Source of the DNA: Methylobacter sp.
GTDB taxonomy: Bacteria > Pseudomonadota > Gammaproteobacteria > Methylococcales > Methylomonadaceae
NCBI GenBank assembly: GCA_026399025.1
Contig: JAPLRU010000088.1
Span: 1-42,138, forward strand
DNA length: 42,138 nt
Direction of reading: 5' to 3'
Of this stretch, positions 9,817 to 18,261 are shown one piece after another. Position numbers and translations under genes: made by a program. Position 1 is the stretch's first letter. Each line of letters opens with the position of its first letter. The notes below the pieces were generated by a model. That model searched no databases and was not told where the DNA came from. It saw only the letters and a program-made list of their open reading frames with translations.

Positions 9817-10243
9817 GATCATCTCAATATGGAGAATCCATTCCGATTAAAACAACGGCAGTTCCTGACTGTTGTCATATTTAAGTGTGCCGGATAGCAT
9901 AGCACAAGATATTTTGAGTGTAAAAATGCCCTAAACGAACAATAGCTGTAGGTGTTTTGCAAATATCGGTTATGTACCTATTTATAATGAATATTTTTAA
10001 ACCTCAGCGGATTAAAAACGATTTGCCTGTTTTTGCGCAATAGACTGTTTACGCAAAGATAATCTCGATGAAGGGAAGGGAGGATAAAAAACCTTGCTCA
10101 TGTTTTAGCACTGAAAAGTAAGCCTATTGCTTGCTTTAATCGATAACAAAATTGACATCAAGCTGACTTAAAAGATACGTAAAGTTGCCGCGTGAACCCG
10201 GTTCACCTCTAACGCTTTAATAACTTATCTTTTGGAGAACATC
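9817..10243. promoter_or_regulatory. Divergent promoter region between fdsG and the phosphodiesterase gene
   Basis: This AT-rich spacer of 427 bases must hold the promoters of both the fds operon (leftward) and the phosphodiesterase gene (rightward). On the plus strand TTGACA at 10152-10157 is a perfect sigma70 -35 hexamer, but a good -10 at the right distance is not obvious (ATACGT is the nearest candidate), so the core promoter call is weak. For the leftward fds promoter I see no convincing hexamer pair. No gene is seen in the spacer. Confidence 0.4.
10192..10206. promoter_or_regulatory. Perfect 15-bp palindrome, possible operator
   Basis: GTGAACC-C-GGTTCAC is a perfect inverted repeat with 7-bp arms, placed 37 bp before the start codon of the phosphodiesterase gene and downstream of the TTGACA hexamer. 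Position and symmetry suit a dimeric regulator site; the regulator is unknown. Confidence 0.35.
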
Positions 10244-11452
10244 ATGCGCTTTATTAGAATTATGTTGGCCGTTGTCGCGACTATCGCAACACTGTCCCCC
10301 TTAGCCGCACACGCCAATGAAAAGGTCCAGTTAGGCCCAAGACCTTTTTTTCTGGTTGACGATATGGAAAATAGTCCTTTGAAAACAAAGCTTCAACAGT
10401 GTTCAAAAGGACCGTTTTTTAAAACGGATTTCTCAATCGGTCACCGTGGTGCCGCATTGCAATTTCCTGAGCACTCCCAGCAATCTTATAAAGGCGCCGC
10501 CAAAATGGGCGCCGGTATTGTCGAGTGCGACGTCACCTTTACTAAAGATAAAGAGCTGGTCTGCCGTCATTCGCAATGCGATTTGCATACCACAACCAAC
10601 ATTTTGGCGACGCCGTTAGCCGCAAAATGCTCTGTTCCGCCGGATCTCAACAGCAGCGAACCCTTTGCTAATGTTAAATGCTGCACCAGCGATATTACCC
10701 AGGCCGAGTTTAAAACGCTCAAAGGCAAAATGGACGCAGGCAATCCGAAAGCAAAAACCGTTGCCGAATATATGGATGCAACGCCGAATTTCCGTACCGA
10801 TTTGTATTCCGGCAACGGCATCCTGATGACACATAAGGAAAGCATTGAACTGTTCAAAAAACTGGGCGTAAAAATGACGCCTGAGTTAAAAGAAGCTAGC
10901 GTGCCGATGCCGTTCGACGGCTTCACGCAAGAAGATTACGCACAAAAAATGATTGACGAATACAAACAAGCCGGCGTTGATCCCAGCCGCGTTTTTCCAC
11001 AGTCTTTTAACGTTAACGACGTACTCTATTGGATAGCAAACGAACCTGAATTCGGTAAGCAAGCCGTTTCTCTCGAAGATTTAAACACGCCGGAAGATGT
11101 TGTAGCGGCGACAGCCAGATTGCCTCAATTGGTCGCCGACGGGGTAAAAATTGTTGCACCGCCTACCTGGACGCTGGTGAAACTTAATGCCAAAAACAAA
11201 ATCGTGCCTTCCGATTATGCTAAGGCGATTAAAGCATCCGGCTTAAAAATTATCACTTGGACGTTGGAACGCTCCGGCCTGTTAAAAGACGGCGGCGGTT
11301 ATTATTATCAATCTGTAACTAACGGTATCAAAACCGATGGCGATACCATGGTGATGCTCGACGTGCTCGCGAAAGACGTGGGCGTTATGGGTATCTTCTC
11401 CGACTGGGCCGCTACAGTTACTTATTATGCGAACTGCATGGACTTGAAATAA
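10244..11452 (+). CDS. Secreted glycerophosphodiester phosphodiesterase-like protein
   Basis: The 402-residue protein has an N-terminal signal peptide ([10 protein letters not shown] then a hydrophobic stretch, likely cleavage after AHA at 24), so it is periplasmic or secreted. The GDPD signature is present: His67-Arg68 in GHRGA, PEHS at 76-79, the acidic metal ligands Glu94 and Asp96, and His109 in CRHSQC. GDPDs hydrolyse glycerophosphodiesters to glycerol-3-phosphate and an alcohol. The protein is Cys-rich around residues 95-160, with an insertion after the catalytic His that is longer than in GlpQ-type enzymes, so the substrate may differ. I chose the ATG at 10244, with GGAG 6 bases upstream. 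It is monocistronic, with a hairpin just downstream. Confidence 0.88.
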   Translation: MRFIRIMLAVVATIATLSPLAAHANEKVQLGPRPFFLVDDMENSPLKTKLQQCSKGPFFKTDFSIGHRGAALQFPEHSQQSYKGAAKMGAGIVECDVTFTKDKELVCRHSQCDLHTTTNILATPLAAKCSVPPDLNSSEPFANVKCCTSDITQAEFKTLKGKMDAGNPKAKTVAEYMDATPNFRTDLYSGNGILMTHKESIELFKKLGVKMTPELKEASVPMPFDGFTQEDYAQKMIDEYKQAGVDPSRVFPQSFNVNDVLYWIANEPEFGKQAVSLEDLNTPEDVVAATARLPQLVADGVKIVAPPTWTLVKLNAKNKIVPSDYAKAIKASGLKIITWTLERSGLLKDGGGYYYQSVTNGIKTDGDTMVMLDVLAKDVGVMGIFSDWAATVTYYANCMDLK

Positions 11453-11464
11453 CAACAGCTGAAT

Positions 11465-11492
11465 CAGTGAGCCAACTTCGGTTAGCTCACTG
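11465..11492 (+). terminator. Hairpin after the phosphodiesterase gene
   Basis: CAGTGAGC at 11465 pairs with GCTCACTG ending at 11492; the stem continues as AAC/GTT after one mismatch and closes on a TTCG tetraloop. Only a short T-rich tail (GTTTATCG) follows. It lies 13 bases past the stop codon, so a terminator or 3'-end stabiliser is likely. Confidence 0.55.
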
Positions 11493-11603
11493 GTTTATCG
11501 TAGTCGGCTAAGGCTCGGATACTTAAGTGAGGCGATGAAAACCTTAGGTGGACGGCAATATCCTGCACTCCGACTATAGGTAACTTGCTCAATCGATTTC
11601 TCT

Positions 11604-12110
11604 TTACCTTTTTTGATGATGTTTTTCTTTGTTTTCAATAGCGCTTATTTGCCCATCGCTTTCCATATAAGCTTCTTTTACTTTTGCAATGTCGGAAATC
11701 CCCTGTTCGCGCAGCTGTTTCATCAAATCAGCCTCTGTTATCAGCTCTTTTCTCATATTTCTGTATAACAATTAACCATTCTTTATCAACAGAAGCGGCG
11801 GCGGCTCAATAAGGCGTTGGAAGCGAGTGGATTTAAAGCTCAGCCAATCGAGCGCGTAGTCCCAAAAAATAATAGTGCTAACAAGGACTATCCCGTCAGG
11901 AAGCGATTGGTAGTTACCCGCCATACCATTTTGCGAAGCATCGGCAAGAAGAGTAATCAAGAGTAAATCGGTTATGCCCAATGTTCCCGATTGCCGCTTA
12001 AGAATTACCCGCAGCAGAATGAAGAGCGCGAGATACATCGCCGAACCGCGTATTATAATTTCGAGCAAAGGCGTGTCAGGCAAAAAAACAGCTTTCCAAT
12101 CGATATTCAT
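11604..12110 (-). pseudogene. DUF421/YetF-type membrane protein split by in-frame TAA
   Basis: The first part (ATG at 12110, 112 residues) has three hydrophobic segments and the ITDLLLITLLADASQNGM region typical of the DUF421 (YetF-like) family. It ends at a TAA at 11772-11774 directly after PPLLLIKNG, where family members normally continue. The same frame stays open after the TAA for 55 more codons down to 11604 and encodes the expected C-terminal part (LLYRNMRKELITEADLM, then LREQGISDIAKVKEAYMES). The gene is therefore intact except for one nonsense codon. An ATG at 11756 could restart the C-terminal piece (50 residues), but it has no ribosome site. Function of the family is not well defined. 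A single-base error in the sequence is the alternative. Confidence 0.8.
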
Positions 12111-12587
12111 AACGTGTCACCTTTAGCAGAATCTATTCAAAATATCCTTGTCTTTTAGATTGAGGACTAAGTGCCGTCGATAAACGCCACGTCATTTAAT
12201 AAAAAGCCAGGTTATTTTCGTTTTTCAATGATCTACCTTTCCGCTATTTTAGCTATCCGCACCGTTACCCATAGCTTCGGTTTTTCCGGATGATTAACTG
12301 TCTGGAGTTTGTAAGCCTTAATTAACCGTAAAGCGTTGCAAAATTTTAATGGCTTATAACCCTTCGAATTTAAAATTAAGAAGTGCCGAGAAGATTTTAC
12401 CCAGGCTTTTGTTCGTGTCTCCGGTGTCTTCGTGGTTTAATAATCTCTATCTGCTTCATAATCGTTATGAGCAGACAACCGGCATTTCGCTACGTTGTGT
12501 TGCTCTGCATTTATGCAGTCGGCAGGGAAGGGAAGAGGCCTAAGTAGTTATGCTATTTAAGTGGATTCACATTTTGACTGGTTAATT
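12111..12587. other. Intergenic region with one repeat fragment
   Basis: No convincing gene is seen in these 477 bases. A short plus-strand frame at 12349-12543 has no ribosome site or recognisable protein. At 12411-12440 there is a degenerate copy of the TTCGTGTCTTCGTGG repeat found elsewhere in the window. The upstream part should hold the promoter of the DUF421 gene (leftward) and the downstream part that of the monooxygenase gene (rightward). Confidence 0.5.
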
Positions 12588-13805
12588 ATGAAACAAAATT
12601 TCGATGTTGTAGTGGTTGGCGGCGGCATGGTTGGCGCGGCGGTTGCTTGTGGTCTCGGCGGCAGTTCACTCAAAGTAGCGGTGATAGAGAGCGAGCCGCC
12701 GCAAGCTTTTGCCGCCGATCAGCCGCATGATTTAAGAGTGTCCGCGCTCAGTATTGCGTCAAAAAATATCCTTGAAACCGTGGGCGCCTGGGATGGCGTG
12801 GTTAAGCGCAGGCTTTGCCCGTTTCGCAGAATGCGGGTATGGGAAACAGCGGGCGATACCGAATTTTGCAGCGACGATATTAATTATCCCGAATTGGGTT
12901 ATATCGTCGAAAACCGGGTAACTCAGCTGGCGTTATTGGAGCGTTTGCAGGATTTCGCCAATATCGAGCTGATATGTCCGGCTACCATCGGCAAAATCAA
13001 TTATTGGACGGGAAAGCCGTCCGAACTGGAGTTAGGCGACGGCCGCGTTTTATCGGCAAAGCTGCTGGTCGCCGCCGACGGCGGTCAATCCAGAGTCAGG
13101 CAAACTGTAGGTTTGGGGGTAACCAGCTGGGATTATAAGCAGCATGCTTTGGTGATTTATATCGAAACCGATTACGCTCAGCAGGACATAACCTGGCAGC
13201 GCTTTGTCCCGAGCGGACCGCAAGCGTTTTTACCGTTAACCGGGCATTACGGCTCTATCGTTTGGTATAACTCGCCGGATGAAGTGCGGCGCTTAAAAGC
13301 GTTGTCCAATGAAGATTTGATGCGCGAATTGACCGCGACTTTTCCCGATTGCCTCGGCAAGGTGAATGCCGTTCTGGGCACGGCGAGTTTCCCGTTAAAA
13401 CGCCAACACGCGCAAAGCTATGTTAAACCCGGTGTCGCCTTGGTTGGCGATGCGGCGCATATGATCAATCCGTTGGCGGGGCAGGGCGTTAATATCGGTT
13501 TGCTGGATGCGGCGGCTTTGGCTGAAGTGCTGATCGACGCCTATAAGCAAGGTCTTGATGTGGGCGATATGACGGTTTTAAGACGTTACGAAAAAATGCG
13601 CCGCAACGAAAACCTGAAAATGATGACAGTTATGGATGTCTTTTATCGAGTGTTCAGCAACCCAGTGCTACCGGTCAAGTTTTTACGCAACTTGGGTTTA
13701 GGTTTAGCCGAACGAATTGCTCCTGCCAAAAATAAAGTGATGCGCGCGGCGATGGGCCTAGACGGCAATTTGCCCAAATTGGCGCGTGGTGAGCCGATTG
13801 TTTAA
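12588..13805 (+). CDS. UbiH/UbiF/VisC-family FAD-dependent monooxygenase
   Basis: This 405-residue class A flavoprotein monooxygenase most likely hydroxylates the ring of a ubiquinone precursor. It has the N-terminal Rossmann motif VVVVGGGMVGAAVA (about residues 7-20), the DG motif AADGGQSRVRQ (near 165) and the second FAD motif with the family signature ALVGDAAHMINPLAGQG (near 283-299). Its length is typical of UbiH, UbiI and UbiF. Which ring position it modifies cannot be told from motifs. I prefer the ATG at 12588 (MKQNFDVVVVGG); an in-frame GTG at 12561 is possible, and neither has a strong ribosome site. No other ubi gene is next to it. Confidence 0.87.
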   Translation: MKQNFDVVVVGGGMVGAAVACGLGGSSLKVAVIESEPPQAFAADQPHDLRVSALSIASKNILETVGAWDGVVKRRLCPFRRMRVWETAGDTEFCSDDINYPELGYIVENRVTQLALLERLQDFANIELICPATIGKINYWTGKPSELELGDGRVLSAKLLVAADGGQSRVRQTVGLGVTSWDYKQHALVIYIETDYAQQDITWQRFVPSGPQAFLPLTGHYGSIVWYNSPDEVRRLKALSNEDLMRELTATFPDCLGKVNAVLGTASFPLKRQHAQSYVKPGVALVGDAAHMINPLAGQGVNIGLLDAAALAEVLIDAYKQGLDVGDMTVLRRYEKMRRNENLKMMTVMDVFYRVFSNPVLPVKFLRNLGLGLAERIAPAKNKVMRAAMGLDGNLPKLARGEPIV

Positions 13806-13810
13806 TTTAA

Positions 13811-13857
13811 GTGTTATTCACCTCCCCCTTTGAAAAAGGGGGGGGCTGAATAGCTAC
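13811..13857. repeat. Short (47-bp) copy of the CTCCCCC palindromic repeat
   Basis: It begins GTGTTATTCACC and ends in GAATAGCTAC, matching the ends of the about 100-bp elements at 16789-16888 and 24591-24692, but the centre is collapsed to a single CCCCCTTTGAAAAAGGGGG hairpin. Flanking duplications are no longer clear. Probably an internally deleted copy. Confidence 0.7.
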
Positions 13858-14108
13858 AATTAAGGTACTTCGTAATAAATTTAAAGTATCGAGTTAAATG
13901 CAAGAAAACGTGGAGGCCACGGATCCGACCGATAAATACGCTAAAACCAATGAATGCGTCTGTGTCTTGACCTCTTAATATCCGTTTAAACGCTACTTTG
14001 TAGCTCGACCGATAGCGGAAAGGGGGCGTAGTTTGTCCTACTCCATCAGGTATTGTAGTTTATTGCGAGTGCCTGCATCTTTTGAATTGTTTTGATAGTG
14101 AGGTGTGG
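13858..14108. other. Intergenic region upstream of the PilZ gene
   Basis: I see no gene, repeat or RNA in these 251 bases (303 between the two genes, counting the repeat). It should carry the promoter of the PilZ gene. Confidence 0.4.
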
Positions 14109-14504
14109 ATGGTTACAGAAAGAAGGCTTTATCAAAGGGTTCCGGTACAGGTTTCCGCTATTGTCACTACCGAGGATGGGGTGCGTATTAATGTGGTTGC
14201 TGTCGATGTATCCAGTGATGGGCTAGGTGTTGAGTGTAATACCAAACAACGCAATATCATTACGCCGGGCGGGAGTTTTGTCCGTGACGGTAAACCGGTC
14301 GCGGTATTTGTCGATCTTAATTTGCCCGGCACGGATGAATCGGCAGCCAAAATAGCGGCGCGTTGTCATGTGGTTTTTTCGCGTCGTTTATCCAGCGATC
14401 AATGCAAAATCGGACTGCGTTATGTGGATATTGAAAATGACGGCCATGAACGGCTGGTTCATTTCATCGACAAGATGATAAGGGATATGCATCAAATAAA
14501 TTGA
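14109..14504 (+). CDS. PilZ-domain protein
   Basis: This single-domain protein of 131 residues is a likely c-di-GMP receptor. The two-part PilZ signature is present: an RRLYQRVPV segment near residues 5-13 (RxxxR) and DVSSDGLGVEC near 35-45 (D/NxSxxG). The remainder forms the beta-barrel ending in IGLRYVDI and a terminal helix. It would be cytoplasmic. I chose the ATG at 14109 because GAGG lies 5 bases upstream; the frame extends to a TTG at 14082 without a site. It stands alone, but the window also carries a GGDEF/EAL protein at 20519-24403, so a shared c-di-GMP pathway is possible though unproven. Confidence 0.87.
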   Translation: MVTERRLYQRVPVQVSAIVTTEDGVRINVVAVDVSSDGLGVECNTKQRNIITPGGSFVRDGKPVAVFVDLNLPGTDESAAKIAARCHVVFSRRLSSDQCKIGLRYVDIENDGHERLVHFIDKMIRDMHQIN

Positions 14505-14558
14505 GCGTTTTATTCTCCTCGGCTTAACCTTCCCGGCCATTGCTCCTGAATTATTCCA

Positions 14559-14664
14559 GGCAACTCGCAATAAATAAATTACACGATGAATTAACCGAAA
14601 ATAGAACGCCTACTTTCGGCATCGGCGTTCCCTGGTTTTTGGGGTTTATTTTTTGCGAGTTAGC
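14559..14664. repeat. Palindromic repeat with GGYAACTCGCAATAAATAA ends
   Basis: GGCAACTCGCAATAAATAA at the left end is inverted at the right end (TTTATTTTTTGCGAGTTAGC). The same termini bound the larger element at 26575-26898. Inside, GAACGCC (14604-14610) pairs with GGCGTTC (14624-14630) followed by a T-rich stretch, which could act as a terminator for the PilZ gene. Confidence 0.55.
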
Positions 14665-14801
14665 TAAGCGGAGCCCCTGTATTTTTTATTAACCTAAAAA
14701 AACAATAGCCGGCCGATGTCCCCATTTCTAAAGCGCCCTCGCTTATTTCATGTCAAAATATGCTTTTACCTAAATGTATTAAAGCGAGAACTTAAGTCTT
14801 T

Positions 14802-15746
14802 ATGAAAATTGCCATTCTATCCCGTAACCCCAAACTGTATTCGACCACTCGCTTGGTCAAGGCCGCAGAATCACGGGGCCATAAGGTACGGGTTCTTGAT
14901 GTATTACGCTGCTATATGAACATTACTTCGCATAGTCCGTCGATTCATTATCGGGGTGAAGACTTAACCGGATTTGATGCTGTTATTCCCCGGATCGGGG
15001 CTTCGGTGACTTTTTACGGAACTGCGGTATTGCGGCAATTCGAAATGATGAATGTATTTCCTTTGAACGAGTCGGTGGCGATCTCACGGTCGCGGGATAA
15101 ATTAAGGTCGACTCAGCTTCTCGCCAGAAAAGGCATCGGCCTGCCGGTCACCGGCTTTGCCAATAATCCGGATGATATTGAAGATTTAATTGCCCAGGTC
15201 GGCGGCGCTCCGCTGGTGATTAAATTGCTGGAAGGCACGCAAGGCATCGGCGTGGTCTTGGCGGAAACCCATAATGCCGCGGAAAGCGTTATTCAGGCCT
15301 TTATGGGGCTCAAAGCCAATATCATGGTGCAGGAATTTATCAAGGAAGCCGGCGGCAGCGACATTCGCTGCTTTGTGGTGGACGGCAAAGTGGTTGCCGC
15401 GATGAAGCGCCAAGCCACGCCGGGCGAGTTTCGTTCGAATTTACACCGTGGCGGTTCCGCGGCTTTAGTGCGGTTAACGCCCGAAGAACGTTCTACCGCG
15501 GTGCGTGCGGCAAAAATCATGGGGCTGAATGTGTGCGGCGTCGATATGCTGCGATCCAATCACGGTCCGGTGATTATGGAGGTTAATTCCTCTCCCGGAC
15601 TGCAAGGCATTGAGGCAGCCAGCGGCAAGGATATTGCCGATTTAATCATTCAATTTATCGAAAAACGCTTTGAGACGCTGGAAATCTCTAAAGACAAATC
15701 GCCGACCAGCACCACCGCCAGAACCCGTACTCGGGGTAAAGGTTAA
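14802..15746 (+). CDS. rimK: RimK-type ATP-grasp ligase (S6 glutamate ligase)
   Basis: The 314-residue protein is a RimK family ATP-grasp enzyme, which adds glutamate to the C-terminus of ribosomal protein S6 or a related substrate. It has the typical N-terminal pre-ATP-grasp segment ([10 protein letters not shown], then [12 protein letters not shown]), the conserved [12 protein letters not shown] loop near 145-156, and the catalytic and metal-binding end [18 protein letters not shown] near 264-281. Length is slightly above the usual 300 because of a basic, Thr/Arg-rich tail (residues about 295-314). The ATG at 14802 has no strong ribosome site but matches the family N-terminus. A rubredoxin gene follows 62 bp downstream. 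Confidence 0.92.
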   Translation: MKIAILSRNPKLYSTTRLVKAAESRGHKVRVLDVLRCYMNITSHSPSIHYRGEDLTGFDAVIPRIGASVTFYGTAVLRQFEMMNVFPLNESVAISRSRDKLRSTQLLARKGIGLPVTGFANNPDDIEDLIAQVGGAPLVIKLLEGTQGIGVVLAETHNAAESVIQAFMGLKANIMVQEFIKEAGGSDIRCFVVDGKVVAAMKRQATPGEFRSNLHRGGSAALVRLTPEERSTAVRAAKIMGLNVCGVDMLRSNHGPVIMEVNSSPGLQGIEAASGKDIADLIIQFIEKRFETLEISKDKSPTSTTARTRTRGKG

Positions 15747-15808
15747 GCGCCGGGTTGGCTTCGGCTATTCATGCGCAAGCTGTCTTTTAATATCTTTAAG
15801 GTAAGACC

Positions 15809-15979
15809 ATGTCGGATTTTAAAAAGTACCATTGTTTGGAATGTGAGCATAGCTATGATGAAGCCAAAGGCGACCCGGATAGCGGTATTGCACCGGGGAC
15901 GCGTTGGGCGGATATTCCCGAAAGCTGGGATTGCCCGATATGCGGCGCTCCGAAAAGTTTTTTTAAATTGATGGAATAA
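15809..15979 (+). CDS. Rubredoxin
   Basis: A 56-residue gene. It starts MSDFKKYHCLECEHSYDEAK and has the complete rubredoxin iron site: Cys9 and Cys12 in CLEC, and Cys42 and Cys45 in CPICGAPK. The conserved GDPDSGIAPGTRW and DIPESWDCP segments are both present. Rubredoxins bind one FeS4 centre and carry single electrons in the cytoplasm, for example to alkane hydroxylases or peroxide and NO reducing flavoproteins. AAGG lies 7 bases before the ATG. It sits between rimK and an exported protein gene, and no partner oxidoreductase is adjacent, so the electron partner is unknown. Confidence 0.95.
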   Translation: MSDFKKYHCLECEHSYDEAKGDPDSGIAPGTRWADIPESWDCPICGAPKSFFKLME

Positions 15980-16007
15980 TCGAGCGCCTGGAGCCTGGGA
16001 GATCAAC

Positions 16008-16736
16008 ATGAAACATAATCGTGCTTTTTGCGTTGCTTACAGGGGTGTCAATCAAAGGCGTGAGCCGGGAGCGCCGGCTTCCCCTCTACCCTTCATCAAA
16101 ACCGCACAAAAATCGATTTTGGCGCTGCTGTTTTGTTGCTCTTCCAGCGTTTTCGCAGCCAATACCTGGAGCTATCATCAAGAAAACGACCGCTTAACTA
16201 ATCGAGCTTACAGTGTTGCCCTGTCGCCCCTACCATCCCGCCGCCTTTACGACAACCTTAGACTGGAAATTATCTGCAAGGACAATAACTTGCAAGTGAG
16301 CGTCGATGCCGACAGTTTGATTGCCTCGCAAGGCAGCGCTTTCGATTTCGAATATCAAATCGACAAAAATCCTCCGGTTACCCTGCAAATGAAAACCTTC
16401 CCGGACTCAAAGCGAAAAGGCTATACAGAAGAATACGCCAAACGCATCGTCGATGATTTATTGACCGGGCAATCCATTTTTATTCGTATCAAGACGATGA
16501 TACAAAAGGTTCTGTCCGCCGCCATGCCCTTGGAAAATGCGGCCGAACCGGTTAAGCATGTGCTGGCCGATTGCGGACTTAACCCATCCGGCACTACCGC
16601 TGCCGAGTCTGGCTATAGCCTGAGCGAGTTTGAACAGGACTTCGGCAAACTGCCGCCGGAACGGCAACAGCAAGTGCTGGGCAACATCAAAAAAATCATT
16701 ACGGACGCTCAACAGGCGCCGCTCATAAAAAAATAA
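16008..16736 (+). CDS. Exported protein of unknown function
   Basis: The 242-residue protein starts with a basic stretch, then a hydrophobic core (SILALLFCCSSSVFA, about residues 36-50) that reads as a signal peptide with cleavage after VFA. The long basic N-region is unusual, so the true start may be later in the frame. After that come WSYHQENDRLTNRAYSVAL (about 53-71), a beta-rich part with LRLEIICKDNN, and a helical C-terminus. The layout (short conserved Trp, then L-x-C-x) is reminiscent of small periplasmic proteins such as VasI/TagO, but no secretion genes are nearby and I do not assert that identity. GGGAG lies upstream of the ATG. Confidence 0.65.
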   Translation: MKHNRAFCVAYRGVNQRREPGAPASPLPFIKTAQKSILALLFCCSSSVFAANTWSYHQENDRLTNRAYSVALSPLPSRRLYDNLRLEIICKDNNLQVSVDADSLIASQGSAFDFEYQIDKNPPVTLQMKTFPDSKRKGYTEEYAKRIVDDLLTGQSIFIRIKTMIQKVLSAAMPLENAAEPVKHVLADCGLNPSGTTAAESGYSLSEFEQDFGKLPPERQQQVLGNIKKIITDAQQAPLIKK

Positions 16737-16763
16737 GACTGCGGGCATTAGCTAAAAAACCAT

Positions 16764-16788
16764 CACCACGAAGACACGAAGAGTACGA
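16764..16788. repeat. CACGAAGACACGAAG repeat, interrupted copy
   Basis: CACCACGAAGACACGAAGAG matches copies at 24847, 35614, 35705 and (inverted) 35764 and 36011. The unit is cut after 16788 by the palindromic element that follows and appears to resume at 16889 (GAGCACGA). Confidence 0.6.
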
Positions 16789-16888
16789 GTAATTATTCAC
16801 CTCCCCCTTTGAAAAAGGGGGATTAGGGGATTTATTTAAAAAATCTCCCCTAACCCCTCTTTTTCAAAGAGGGGGACTGAATAGCAAC
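16789..16888. mobile_element. MITE-like 100-bp palindromic element
   Basis: Starts GTAATTATTCACCTCCCCC and ends in the inverse of GTTGCTATTCAGTCCCCC, so it has imperfect terminal inverted repeats and folds into one long hairpin with two inner CCCCTTTTTC/GAAAAAGGGG arms. It is flanked by GAGTACGA (16781-16788) and GAGCACGA (16889-16896), a 7/8 match consistent with an 8-bp target duplication. No coding capacity. Confidence 0.75.
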
Positions 16889-16930
16889 GAGCACGAACAA
16901 AAAAATCAACCTAGCAAAACTGCGTGCTTA

Positions 16931-16978
16931 CGGTAATTGCTCCATGAATTGCCCTACCTCCTGCGTTCATGTAGCCGT
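16931..16978. repeat. Copy of the 47-48-bp module (divergent)
   Basis: CGGTAATTGCTCC then GAATTGCCCTACCTCCTGC matches the module at 24494-24540 and, inverted, at 41951-41998. Here it is not inside the CCCTCTC palindrome but next to a CGTGCCTTCGTGCC repeat. Confidence 0.55.
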
Positions 16979-17085
16979 TCGTGCCTTCGTGCCGACTCGT
17001 CAATGACCAAGGGCTGAATAGAGTTGCGAGAAATGGGTATAATTACCGCCATTCTCGAACGTTGAACCGCCTGGAAAACATCGCT

Positions 17086-18261
17086 ATGAAATCACAACCT
17101 ATATTCGATTACCCTCTTTTTGCTTTGGGATTTAGAGCCTTTTTTGCTTTGGCAGGCCTTGCCGCGCTGATTCTGATTGTTTTTTGGAATGCAATGTTCA
17201 AAGGCGCTTTTATGCTGGAGCATTATTTTCCCGATAATTATTGGCATGCGCACGAAATGCTGTTGGGTTACGCGGTAGCCGTCATTGCCGGATTTTTATT
17301 GACCGCGGTTAAAAACTGGACCGGCAAGCCGACCTTAAGCGGCGATCAATTGGCGAGCGTGTGCTTGTTATGGCTTTACGGCCGCATTTTGCCGTTTTAT
17401 GCGGGGTTGCTGCCTGACGCTTTGATTGCGTTAGTGGATTTTGCCTTTTTGCCGGTCTTGGCTTATCACCTCAGCAAGCCGATTATTGCGGCCAAAAACT
17501 ATAACAATCTGTTTTTTATCGGGCTGTTGCTGTTATTGGCCTTGGGCAACGGTTTGATCCATGCCGAAATGCTGGGCCTGCAAGCAAACACCGCCGCAAT
17601 CGGAATCCAGCTGATCATTGCGACGATCATTATCATGATATTGGCCATTGCCGGGCGCGTGTTTCCGTTTTTTACCGAACGCGGCATACCGGGAACGCTG
17701 ATTATCAGAAACCCGATAGTGGATAAGGTATCGATAGCTTCCGCCGTTATGGTCTTCGGCCTGCAAATAGCCGGCATCTCAGGAACCTGGCTTGCGTTGG
17801 CCGCAACGCTTGCGGTTGTCGTTAATGCGGTCAGATTGGCCGGCTGGTATGTGCCGCGCATCCGGTACGTGCCGTTGTTATGGGTGCTGTATGTCGGTTA
17901 CGGCTGGGTGGTGTTAGGTTTTATGTTGACCGCATTAGCGGCTTATTCAGTTGTGTCGCCGTCATTGGCGCTGCATGCGTTTACCTTGGGAGGCATCGGT
18001 GTCTTAACCTTAGGGATGATGGCGAGAGTCTCCTTAGGCCACACCGGCCGGGCGCTCAAAGCGTCCAATGCGATAGCTGTCGCGTTTGTGTCGATTAATT
18101 TCGCCGCCTTGTTCCGGGTTTTATTACCGATAGCGCTGCCGCATTGGTACGAAGTTTTAATTTACATCTCGACGCTGTTCTGGCTGGCGGCATTTTCGCT
18201 GTTTGTGTTTGTGTATGCGCCGATTTTGGTACGTCCCAGAATTGACGGTCAGGAGGGTTAG
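17086..18261 (+). CDS. nnrS: NnrS family membrane protein
   Basis: The 391-residue polytopic inner-membrane protein has about 11-12 hydrophobic helices. The NnrS signature is clear: DYPLFALGFRAFFALAG near the N-terminus and NYWHAHEMLLGYAVAVIAGF, TAVKNWTG near residues 45-80. NnrS is a haem- and copper-containing protein linked to nitrosative stress and denitrification regulons. The ATG at 17086 is chosen since it begins just before the conserved N-terminus; an in-frame ATG further up at 16981 would add 35 residues unlike the family. A weak GGAAA site lies about 10 bases upstream. The next gene overlaps it by one base, so the two are an operon. Confidence 0.9.
   Translation: MKSQPIFDYPLFALGFRAFFALAGLAALILIVFWNAMFKGAFMLEHYFPDNYWHAHEMLLGYAVAVIAGFLLTAVKNWTGKPTLSGDQLASVCLLWLYGRILPFYAGLLPDALIALVDFAFLPVLAYHLSKPIIAAKNYNNLFFIGLLLLLALGNGLIHAEMLGLQANTAAIGIQLIIATIIIMILAIAGRVFPFFTERGIPGTLIIRNPIVDKVSIASAVMVFGLQIAGISGTWLALAATLAVVVNAVRLAGWYVPRIRYVPLLWVLYVGYGWVVLGFMLTALAAYSVVSPSLALHAFTLGGIGVLTLGMMARVSLGHTGRALKASNAIAVAFVSINFAALFRVLLPIALPHWYEVLIYISTLFWLAAFSLFVFVYAPILVRPRIDGQEG

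Larger units (their letters stand above)
16737..17085. other. Intergenic region made mainly of repeats
   Basis: These 349 bases hold a CACGAAGACACGAAG repeat with a 100-bp palindromic element inserted in it, then a copy of a 47-48-bp module (16931-16978) running into another CACGAAGG-type repeat on the opposite strand. The last 100 bases should carry the nnrS promoter. No gene is seen. Confidence 0.6.

Noticed and set aside
15771-15971. 66-codon plus-strand frame overlapping the rubredoxin gene
   Set aside because: It is a different frame from the rubredoxin, which has all four Cys ligands; this frame has no family features.
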